Part shown: one piece after another, positions 5,582 to 11,877 of the stretch
How the letters are laid out: each line of letters starts with the position of its first letter
Numbering within the stretch: the stretch's first letter is position 1
Source: JAKANM01 sp964356495
GTDB lineage: Bacteria > Patescibacteriota > Patescibacteriia > Magasanikbacterales > GWA2-37-8
Direction of reading: 5' to 3'
DNA: 18,450 bases
Assembly: GCA_964356495.1 (NCBI GenBank)
Contig: CAYHHR010000017.1
Span: 1 to 18,450 of the forward strand
The notes under the pieces: generated by a model
The model's database searches: none
Told to the model about the DNA's origin: nothing
Seen by the model: only the letters and a program-made list of their open reading frames with translations
Translations under genes and position numbers: made by a program

Positions 5582-7051
5582 ATGCCTATAAAATTATACA
5601 ATTCATTAACTAAAAAAATTGAAGACCTCAAACCGCTCAAAAAAGTGGTCGGTCTCTATACCTGCGGCCCGACTGTTTATAACTTTGCCCACATCGGCAA
5701 CCTCCGAACCTTTGTGTTCGAAGATATTTTGAAACGTACTCTCATATATAATGGCCTCAGGGTCAAACACATCATGAACATCACCGACGTCGGCCACCTG
5801 ACCAGCGACGCCGATACCGGCGAGGACAAGATAGAAAAAGGCGCGGCGCGCGAAGGAAAAAGCGCCTGGGAAGTCGCGAAATTTTACGAAAAAAAATTTA
5901 AGGAAGATTTGGAAGCCCTAAATATTTTAAAAGCGACGAAATATCCGAAAGCCACCGATCATATCAAGGAAGAAATTGCTTTAATAAAACAACTCGAACA
6001 AAAAGGCTTCACCTACCAAACCAAAGACGGAATTTATTTCGACACCTCGAAGCTGCCGGATTACGGCAAACTGGCCAATCTGAAAAATCAGTCGCTTGAG
6101 GCGGGCACGCGCGTTGAAATGGGAGACAAAAAACATCCGACCGATTTTGCCTTGTGGAAGTTTTCGCCGTTGGCTCCTCCCCCTGCCCGAGGGGAAGTTA
6201 GAGGGGGTGGGAGAAGACAGATGGAATGGAAAAGTCCCTGGGGCGTCGGATTCCCGGGCTGGCATATTGAATGTTCAGCGATGTCTGTGAAATATCTTGG
6301 CCAGCCGTTTGATATTCACGTCGGCGGCATCGACCACGTTCCGGTTCACCACACCAACGAAATCGCGCAGAGCGAGGCCGCGACTGGCAAACCGCTCGCG
6401 AATGTTTGGATGCATGGGGAGTTTCTGCTGATCGGCGCTGACAAGATGGCTAAGTCCGGCGAAAATTTTATTACTTTATCAACTTTAAAAGAACACAGCA
6501 TCTCTCCCCTCGCCTATCGATATTTTCTGCTCCAAGCGCATTACCGAAAACAGCTGACGTTCACGTGGGAAGCGCTTCAGGCGGCGCAGAACGGCCTCAA
6601 CCATCTTTATCAACTCGCCCGAGAATTGGCGGCGGAACCTCTCTCCGGCTCTCTCCTCTGTGGAGGAGAGAGAGATGTTGAACCCTCGCCTCCACAGAGG
6701 AGAGGGCAGGGAGAGGTCTCGCTCACTCAACAATTTCTCTCTCTCATTAATACCGACCTCGACACCCCCGCCGTCCTCGCCTTGATTTGGGATTCCTTAA
6801 ATAAAAAAACCATCTCCCAAAAACTACTTCTCAAATTCGACGAAGTACTCGGCCTCGAAATCAAAAAAAACCTAAAAATAAAATCATCAAAAATTCCGGA
6901 CGGGATTAAAAAACTGGTTGCGGATCGCGATGCCGCCCGCAAAAATAAAAACTGGACGGAGAGCGACCGCTTTCGCGCCGAACTTGAAAAACAAGGTTAT
7001 TCCGTTGAAGATTCAAAAACTGGAACGAAGGTAAGCAAAAAAACCACCTAA
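5582..7051 (+). CDS. cysS: Cysteinyl-tRNA synthetase with two in-frame palindrome insertions
   Basis: Charges tRNA-Cys with cysteine. Zinc ligands C28 (TCGPTVYN), C231 (HIECS), H256 and E260 match the E. coli spacing for the last three. The HIGH motif is H37-IGN and the KMSKS motif is KMAKS (288-292). DALR and C-terminal anticodon-binding helices follow (GIKKLVADRDAARKNKNWTE). The length is 489 aa against about 461 in E. coli. The excess falls in two repeat-derived segments, about residues 198-211 (APPPARGEVRGGG) and 352-379 (ending EPSPPQRRGQGEV). I chose ATG 5582 (MPIKLYNS) over the upstream start at 5546, whose extra codons are repeat sequence. All catalytic residues are intact, so the enzyme should work. 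Confidence 0.96.
   Translation: MPIKLYNSLTKKIEDLKPLKKVVGLYTCGPTVYNFAHIGNLRTFVFEDILKRTLIYNGLRVKHIMNITDVGHLTSDADTGEDKIEKGAAREGKSAWEVAKFYEKKFKEDLEALNILKATKYPKATDHIKEEIALIKQLEQKGFTYQTKDGIYFDTSKLPDYGKLANLKNQSLEAGTRVEMGDKKHPTDFALWKFSPLAPPPARGEVRGGGRRQMEWKSPWGVGFPGWHIECSAMSVKYLGQPFDIHVGGIDHVPVHHTNEIAQSEAATGKPLANVWMHGEFLLIGADKMAKSGENFITLSTLKEHSISPLAYRYFLLQAHYRKQLTFTWEALQAAQNGLNHLYQLARELAAEPLSGSLLCGGERDVEPSPPQRRGQGEVSLTQQFLSLINTDLDTPAVLALIWDSLNKKTISQKLLLKFDEVLGLEIKKNLKIKSSKIPDGIKKLVADRDAARKNKNWTESDRFRAELEKQGYSVEDSKTGTKVSKKTT
6172..6213 (+). repeat. REP-like half-element inserted in frame in cysS (copy E)
   Basis: CCCCTGCCCGAGGGG forms a hairpin (CCCCT/AGGGG) and is followed by GAGGGGGTGGGAG. On the opposite strand this resembles copy F in dus (CTCCCAC at one edge and a CGGGCAG loop). 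It encodes about APPPARGEVRGGGR between FALWKFSP and RQMEWKSPWG, where other CysRS sequences have only a short turn before the conserved SPWG. Confidence 0.75.
6637..6718. repeat. REPIN-like palindrome pair inserted in frame in cysS (copy C)
   Basis: Arms ACCTCTCTCCGGCTCTCTCC and, inverted, GGAGAGGGCAGGGAGAGGTC enclose two hairpins built on CTCTGTGGAG and CTCCACAGAG. It encodes about 27 residues in the DALR-domain helical hairpin. The right part, 6680-6718, is identical over 39 bases to 13051-13089 in dnaX and is read in the same frame. Confidence 0.92.
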
Positions 7052-7060
7052 AAATGCAAA

Positions 7061-7086
7061 CCCCGTCTCGCTTGCGCTTGACGGGG
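7061..7086 (-). terminator. Intrinsic terminator of the HTH-repeat membrane protein gene
   Basis: CCCCGTC (7061-7067) pairs with GACGGGG (7080-7086), with a further short stem inside (AGCG/CGCT). On the minus strand it is followed by TTTGCATTTTT. It may also stop cysS transcripts, but the + strand side lacks a T run. Confidence 0.65.
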
Positions 7087-7113
7087 GTACTTCTGTTGGT
7101 CGGCTCCAGTTTG

Positions 7114-7569
7114 CTAGTCGCCGGACGCTCTCTCCATCTTGAGACTTTCGTAGAGATCGTCGTCATCGATGAGATCCTCAACCACTTCTATCGAGAGGCC
7201 GGTTGCCTTGGCAAGCTCTTCCGCGCTACTGTCGGGAGCGCTTTTCAGCACCAGCTTGATTATGGCCCTGGCCGACTGATTCTTTTCCGCGCGGGCTTCC
7301 TCGTCGGCCCAGTACTCAATCATGAGATCCTCGAAGACATCTCCCGCTTTGGCCTCTGAGAGGCCGGTTGCCCTTGCGATCTCGTCGATGCTGCTGTCGG
7401 GAGCGCTTTTCAGTATCTGCTTGATCTTGGTCCTGGCGGACTCCTTCTGGACAAACCGCATGGTGAGCCAGATAGCGAGGGCGAGACCCAAGATAATGGC
7501 AAGATCCACGAAAAGCCAACCGGGAATGTAGCAATACAGCTCGTAAAGCCAGTTCAAAACGACGTCCAT
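7114..7569 (-). CDS. Membrane-anchored protein with two tandem HTH-like repeats, unknown
   Basis: 151 aa, family not recognised. One N-terminal membrane helix (about 18-38, LFVDLAIILGLALAIWLTM) is followed by two copies of a 38-residue unit. Copy 1 is at about 45-83 (KSAPDSSIDEIARATGLSEA) and copy 2 at about 99-136 (KSAPDSSAEELAKATGLSIE). Each reads like a helix-turn-helix (DEIARATGLS, then a second helix EDLM/EDLI). The DNA is also duplicated: CTGTCGGGAGCGCTTTTCAG occurs at 7229-7248 and 7394-7413, 165 bases (55 codons) apart, so the duplication is recent or under homogenisation. The gene has a perfect-consensus promoter, a Shine-Dalgarno (AGGCAGG) and its own terminator, which is unusual in this window. 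The tail is acidic (IDDDDLYE). DNA or partner binding at the membrane is only a guess. Confidence 0.85.
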   Translation of the reverse strand: MDVVLNWLYELYCYIPGWLFVDLAIILGLALAIWLTMRFVQKESARTKIKQILKSAPDSSIDEIARATGLSEAKAGDVFEDLMIEYWADEEARAEKNQSARAIIKLVLKSAPDSSAEELAKATGLSIEVVEDLIDDDDLYESLKMERASGD

Positions 7570-7590
7570 GGTACGTACCTGCCTTTTGTT

Positions 7591-7600
7591 GGGGGGGGGG
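7591..7600. repeat. Ten-base G/C homopolymer in the leader of the HTH-repeat gene
   Basis: Ten consecutive G on the + strand (C in the mRNA), between the predicted start point (about 7622) and the Shine-Dalgarno (7577-7584). Such tracts slip readily in replication and could change leader folding or expression. Confidence 0.8.
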
Positions 7601-7628
7601 AAAGAACATCGTAAAAAACCAACGTGTT

Positions 7629-7657
7629 ATTATACCACAAAACCGCCTGTTTGTCAA
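7629..7657 (-). promoter_or_regulatory. Perfect consensus sigma-70 promoter
   Basis: On the minus strand TTGACA (7657-7652), exactly 17 bases, TATAAT (7634-7629). It drives the gene at 7114-7569 with a leader of about 53 bases. Confidence 0.88.
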
Positions 7658-7689
7658 GCCCCTTCGCTCCAAATCGAGCCAAATAAGCC

Positions 7690-7715
7690 AAAAAAACCGT
7701 GGGGAGAGCCCACGG
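7690..7715 (-). terminator. Intrinsic terminator of the corA-like gene
   Basis: CCGTGGG (7697-7703) pairs with CCCACGG (7709-7715) across loop GAGAG. On the minus strand seven T follow. It lies 31 bases after the corA stop. Confidence 0.85.
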
Positions 7716-7745
7716 TATTTTAATTTTAGACCTCTCCAAGCATAA

Positions 7746-8672
7746 CTACAACCACTTTCTCTTTTTGAAGACTGCGAGCGTGGCAATCGCAACCAGGAAA
7801 ACAATTCCAAAAATAATCCAAAATCCGACCGGATTTTCAACAAACGGCGTACTCGGAGCGCGAATCGCAAACATGCTCGCCATCAGCGTCAGCGGCAAAG
7901 TAACCACCGAAATTATCGTGAAAAATTTCATCACCTCGTTCGAGCGATAGCTAAGCACTGACTCGTTGGTTTCGTGTAGGGCATAAATACTTTCTTTCTG
8001 GCTCTCGAGCGTATGCCAAATTTCAGTTTCCGCTTCACGCAAGGCATTAAAATTAGCCTGGTATGAACCCAGCATCAGATCCTTGTCGCCGTTCGTGAGC
8101 AGGCGTTCGAGGACTGAGCGATGCCCTTGCATAGTGCGGCGAAAGGTCACGATATTTGTCTTGAGGCGAAGAATTTCTCCGGCCATCGCCCGATCGGAAG
8201 TTTCGGTAAATAATTTCTGATCGACGGCGTTGATGTCTTCATTGATATGGAGAAGACTCGGCATCACCGAATCTAGCAGCCTCGAAAGTAATTCGAAAAG
8301 CGGCTGGGCCATCGTGCCGGAAAAAAACTGCGCGCGAACTTCAGGCTTTGCCGAACATTCCTCGAAAAATTGTCTCATCGTCGGCAACTGTCCGTCATGC
8401 ACTGTTACTAAATAGTTAGGATTTAGAAAAATATCAATTTCCGTAAACCGCACCCGCCGGCTACCGCGATCAAAAAGCGGAAAATGCAAAACTAAAAAAT
8501 AATAACCGGCGCGTTTCACCATCTTGGGGCGCTGAAACGGCGGCAGACATTCATTTAGGTCAGCCTTTTGGAAATTAAACCTGCTACCAAGTTCATCCAG
8601 TTCTTTCTCTCCCTGCTTAGTAACGTTGACCCAAAGAAGCCCTTTTTGCTCTATTTCATGAAAGTGCTTCAT
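7746..8672 (-). CDS. CorA-like divalent cation transporter lacking the GMN motif
   Basis: 308 aa, CorA/MIT superfamily: a cytosolic alpha-beta N-terminal domain, a long helix (about 150-245) and two C-terminal membrane helices (about 250-270 and 282-302) ending in the basic tail FKKRKWL. Classical CorA carries Mg2+ through a pentameric pore whose entrance is lined by the YGMNF signature after helix 1. Here the aligned stretch is LTLMASMFAIRAP, so GMN is replaced by A269-I270-R271. The arginine would place positive charge at the pore mouth. Transport of Mg2+ is therefore doubtful; a different substrate, a regulatory role or a lineage-specific pore are possible. The mRNA is probably leaderless, and a terminator follows the gene. 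The family is certain, the substrate is not. Confidence 0.9.
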   Translation of the reverse strand: MKHFHEIEQKGLLWVNVTKQGEKELDELGSRFNFQKADLNECLPPFQRPKMVKRAGYYFLVLHFPLFDRGSRRVRFTEIDIFLNPNYLVTVHDGQLPTMRQFFEECSAKPEVRAQFFSGTMAQPLFELLSRLLDSVMPSLLHINEDINAVDQKLFTETSDRAMAGEILRLKTNIVTFRRTMQGHRSVLERLLTNGDKDLMLGSYQANFNALREAETEIWHTLESQKESIYALHETNESVLSYRSNEVMKFFTIISVVTLPLTLMASMFAIRAPSTPFVENPVGFWIIFGIVFLVAIATLAVFKKRKWL

Positions 8673-8680
8673 ATGTGAAT

Positions 8681-8689
8681 ATTATACCA
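8681..8689 (-). promoter_or_regulatory. Extended -10 promoter giving a nearly leaderless corA-like mRNA
   Basis: On the minus strand TGG precedes TATAAT (8686-8681); the ATG starts at 8672, so transcription should begin at or within about 2 bases of the start codon. Confidence 0.65.
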
Positions 8690-8704
8690 TATTCAAAATA
8701 GATG

Positions 8705-8713
8705 TGCTATAAT
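8705..8713 (+). promoter_or_regulatory. Extended -10 promoter of the 8746 operon
   Basis: TGC precedes TATAAT (8708-8713), divergent from the corA-like promoter with 18 bases between the two elements' near ends. The start would be near 8720, which places ATG 8716 outside the mRNA and favours ATG 8746. Confidence 0.6.
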
Positions 8714-8745
8714 GGATGCGAGTGAGAATAATTAGACTGAACGCG

Positions 8746-9204
8746 ATGAAAGAGCAAATTCCAATCCCAGCCGCTGAAATCCCCCGCCTTCCGGAAAGTA
8801 ATTTTGAAGTACCTGAAAAGACCGCGGGCGAAAATGAACCGACTGAAAAGAAAATCATCGCCGAGGTGGTTTCACCGAGTAAACCTCTCCGCCGGCCGCC
8901 AATGAAAGCCATACCGCTAATGTCTGATCCTCTAACTCAAAAAATCGAAAAAATCCTCGAAGAAAATGTCGGCGACGCCTACAGCCGGCTCTCGCCGCTT
9001 GCTCAGCAAGAATTCAAATTAAAAGGCGAAGTTGTCTCCCAAAAAATCTCCGACCTGCTGAAATCGACTCACATCAAAGTAAAAAAAATTTTTCAATTAA
9101 TTCTGGAGTGGCTGAGACTCTTACCGGGCATTAATCGTTTTTTCTTGGAACAGGAAGCGAAAATCAAAACCGATCGGATCATAGCGTTGCATAATAAACG
9201 ATAA
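8746..9204 (+). CDS. Small unknown protein preceding the TraD/HerA-like ATPase
   Basis: 152 aa from ATG 8746; an in-frame ATG at 8716 is less likely because it precedes the predicted transcription start. The first 60 residues are rich in proline and charge (IPIPAAEIPRLPESNFEVPE) and probably disordered. The rest is predicted mostly helical (LTQKIEKILEENVGDAYSRL, SPLAQQEFKLKGEVVSQKI), with a hydrophobic stretch IFQLILEWLRLLPGINRFF that could touch the membrane. No domain is recognised. It is the first gene of a probable operon with the membrane ATPase downstream (122-base gap), so an accessory role for that ATPase is a reasonable inference. Confidence 0.8.
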   Translation: MKEQIPIPAAEIPRLPESNFEVPEKTAGENEPTEKKIIAEVVSPSKPLRRPPMKAIPLMSDPLTQKIEKILEENVGDAYSRLSPLAQQEFKLKGEVVSQKISDLLKSTHIKVKKIFQLILEWLRLLPGINRFFLEQEAKIKTDRIIALHNKR

Positions 9205-9316
9205 TTTTCAATTTACAATTTTGCAATTTTCAATCAAATAACAATTACCAATTATTAATTTAAAAATTGGTAATTGAGATTTAAAAATTGATTAAAAATT
9301 AAAAATTAAAAATTTG
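9205..9316. repeat. AT-rich intergenic palindrome
   Basis: A perfect 12-bp stem, CAATTACCAATT (9242-9253) with AATTGGTAATTG (9265-9276), is flanked by looser inverted AT-rich arms (CAATTTACAATTTTGCAATT on the left, repeated TTAAAAATT on the right). TATACT at 9317-9322 follows, 4 bases before the ATPase ATG, and could be a promoter for a leaderless mRNA. That spacing is short, so I treat it as possible only. Confidence 0.65.
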
Positions 9317-9326
9317 TATACTGATT

Positions 9327-11876
9327 ATGGCCGACTTCTCAACCCTACTTGATTTCATTGCCCCGTATCTGCGCGATCCGATGTTTTTCGCGATTGCCAT
9401 CGGCGGGGCGGTCCTGCTTGCTCTGGTCGGCGGTTTGTCGGTCTTTCGGGCGATTTTCCACGCGCATAGCCGCGAGAGCAAGGCCTTTCACAAAATAATC
9501 CTGCTGATCCGCGTTCCGAAAGAAAAAAAGGGCGACGATCAAAGCCACAACACCGAAGATAATCTATCCCAGCTTCGCGAACAAATCGCGGTGGCGGAAG
9601 CGCTTTTTTCGGCGGTAGCCGGCCTTTCGCCTGAGCGCGGACTCCTCCCTTGGCTTCGCGGCAGAAGCGATAATTTCGCTTTTGAAATCGTAACAAAAAA
9701 CAATACTATTTCGTTCTACGTAGCAATACCGATACGTCTTCGCTCCTTCATCGAACAGCAGATACACGCCCAGTATCCGCACGCTGAAATTTCAGAAGAA
9801 CCCGACTACAATATTTTCAAACCCGACAGTCACATTGTCGGCGCGCACCTCTGGTTTAAATTTAAATCCGGCTTCCCTTTTCGCACCTACAAAAAAATCG
9901 AGAATGATCCGCTGGTCTCGATCCTAAACCCGCTCAGCAAAATTGGCGCGGAGGAAGGGGCGGTTATACAATATATTGTTCGTCCGGCCCTTACCAAGTG
10001 GCGCGGTGAAGCTCTACACCTGATACGCGAACTCAAAGAAGGGCAAAAATTTGAAGCTGTCGCGGGCGGAAGCGGGCTTGGCCGAACCTGGCAGAGCTGG
10101 AGCAAGGCTCTTTCAACCGGCAAAAAGTCAGCTGACGGCAAAAATAATCAGCCGGAAAAACATCAGCTTTCCCAAATGGATGAAGAAATGATAAAAAACA
10201 TGGAAGATAAACTCAGCCACGGCGGACTTGAAATTACGATGCGCGTTGTCAGCTCGGCCGCCAACAAAGAAACCGCCCAGCTCAACCTCGAAAATACTCT
10301 CAACGCTTTCAGCCAGTACAACATCTACCGCTACGGCAACTCTTTCGGCGCGGCTGTCCCCAAAAAGGCCGATCTGCTTATCAGCGATTCAATTTTTCGG
10401 TCCTTCGACGAGAAACACCGCTTTGTGGTAAGCACCGAAGAAATGGCGAGCCTCTGGCACCTTCCCACTTCGATGACCGAGACCCCGCACATCAATTGGC
10501 TCGGCGCGCGCAAATCCCCTCCTCCCACCAATATGCCTACCGAAGGAATCACCCTCGGCCGAACGGTTTATCGCGGCGAAGAAACGGTCGTCCGAATGAA
10601 ACGCGCCGATCGCCGCCGCCATCTCTACACGATCGGTAAATCAGGCGTCGGCAAATCGGTGCTCATCCAAAATATGGCAGTTCAGGACGTCAGAAACGGC
10701 GAAGGCGTGTGCGTAATCGATCCGCACGGTGATTTCGCCGAATATGTCCTCCAGCATATCCCCAAAGATCGCGTCGACGATGTCATTTATTTCAATCCGA
10801 GCGACGTCGAGCGACCGGTTGGGCTGAATATCCTCGAGGTAAAATTTGAAGAGCAAAAAGATTTTGTCTGCCAGGAAATGATTTCCATCTTCTATAAAAT
10901 GGTGTCCGACCCCTCGATGATCGGCCCGATGTTCGAACACCAGATGCGCAACGTGATGCTGACCCTCATGTCCAACACGGAAAGTCCCGGCACGATCGCC
11001 GAGGTGCCGCGTATGTTTACCGATGACGCGTTTGTAAAAAAATATCTCGCCACCACCAAAGATCCGGTCGTGCGTTCATTTTGGGAAAAGGAGATGGCCA
11101 AGACCTCCGACTTCCATAAGTCGGAAATGCTCGGCTACCTGATTTCGAAAGTCGGGCGCTTCGTCGAGAACAGCATGGTCCGTAATATAATCGGCCAGAC
11201 AAGGTCCGGATTTAATTTCCGTGAAATCATGGACAACAAAAAAATCCTAATTGTTAACTTATCAAAGGGTTTGGTCGGAGAAATAAACGCCAACCTCCTC
11301 GGCATGATCATCGTTTCGAAATTACAGATGGCCGCTCTCGAGAGAGCCTCGCTCCCCGAGGACAAACGCTATGACTTTTATCTCTATATTGATGAGTTCC
11401 AAAACTTTATCACCGACTCAATCGCGACAATTCTTTCCGAAGCCAGAAAATATCGCCTGAATTTAATTGTCGCTCACCAATACATGAAACAGCTCGAGGA
11501 CAACAAAGGCAAAACTACCGTCCGCGACGCCGTCCTCGGCAATGCCGGCACGATCGTCTCGTTCCGCATCGGGCCGGAAGACGCCGAAGTGCTGCAAAAG
11601 GAATTCGCGCCGGTGTTTGGCGCCTATGACCTGATCAATGTCGAACAGTACACCGCCTACATCAAACTCCTTATTGACAATACGGCCGCGAGACCGTTTA
11701 ATATGATGACTTACCCGCCGGAGCCCGGCAACAAGGAACTGTCCGCCGCCATCAAAGAACTATCCCGTCTCAAATACGGCCGGCCAAGAGAAGTGGTAGA
11801 AGCGGAAATTATGGAGCGATCACAGCTTAGCGCCGCCTCGAGCTCAGCGGCTGAAATCATTGAACCATCACGATAA
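9327..11876 (+). CDS. Membrane-anchored TraD/VirD4/HerA-like ATPase
   Basis: 849 aa. One N-terminal membrane helix (about 18-42) is followed by an alpha-beta region of about 350 residues (HAQYPHAEISEEPDY at 147-161, TEEMASLWHLP from 370). The P-loop ATPase comes next: Walker A GKSGVGKS (437-444), then VCVIDPHGDFAEYVL, and Walker B with D689-E690 (LYIDEFQNF). A C-terminal segment (VLGNAGTIVSFRIGPEDAEVLQKEF) matches conjugative coupling proteins and TraC/DUF87-type enzymes. Such ATPases move DNA or protein across membranes, but no other type IV secretion gene or relaxase is present here. The N-terminal half is paralogous to the protein encoded at 17073-18450. The gene is coupled to dnaX one base downstream. 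The ATPase assignment is secure; the substrate is unknown. Confidence 0.9.
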   Translation: MADFSTLLDFIAPYLRDPMFFAIAIGGAVLLALVGGLSVFRAIFHAHSRESKAFHKIILLIRVPKEKKGDDQSHNTEDNLSQLREQIAVAEALFSAVAGLSPERGLLPWLRGRSDNFAFEIVTKNNTISFYVAIPIRLRSFIEQQIHAQYPHAEISEEPDYNIFKPDSHIVGAHLWFKFKSGFPFRTYKKIENDPLVSILNPLSKIGAEEGAVIQYIVRPALTKWRGEALHLIRELKEGQKFEAVAGGSGLGRTWQSWSKALSTGKKSADGKNNQPEKHQLSQMDEEMIKNMEDKLSHGGLEITMRVVSSAANKETAQLNLENTLNAFSQYNIYRYGNSFGAAVPKKADLLISDSIFRSFDEKHRFVVSTEEMASLWHLPTSMTETPHINWLGARKSPPPTNMPTEGITLGRTVYRGEETVVRMKRADRRRHLYTIGKSGVGKSVLIQNMAVQDVRNGEGVCVIDPHGDFAEYVLQHIPKDRVDDVIYFNPSDVERPVGLNILEVKFEEQKDFVCQEMISIFYKMVSDPSMIGPMFEHQMRNVMLTLMSNTESPGTIAEVPRMFTDDAFVKKYLATTKDPVVRSFWEKEMAKTSDFHKSEMLGYLISKVGRFVENSMVRNIIGQTRSGFNFREIMDNKKILIVNLSKGLVGEINANLLGMIIVSKLQMAALERASLPEDKRYDFYLYIDEFQNFITDSIATILSEARKYRLNLIVAHQYMKQLEDNKGKTTVRDAVLGNAGTIVSFRIGPEDAEVLQKEFAPVFGAYDLINVEQYTAYIKLLIDNTAARPFNMMTYPPEPGNKELSAAIKELSRLKYGRPREVVEAEIMERSQLSAASSSAAEIIEPSR

Positions 11877-11877
11877 T

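Noticed and set aside
7054..7359. Open frame of 101 codons on the + strand
   Set aside because: It mirrors the HTH-repeat gene, which has promoter, Shine-Dalgarno, terminator and repeated protein units on the other strand.
9327..11876. Conjugative element carrying a coupling protein
   Set aside because: Neighbours are dnaX and a peptidase; no relaxase, VirB4 or pilus-mating genes are present, so a resident chromosomal membrane ATPase is more likely.
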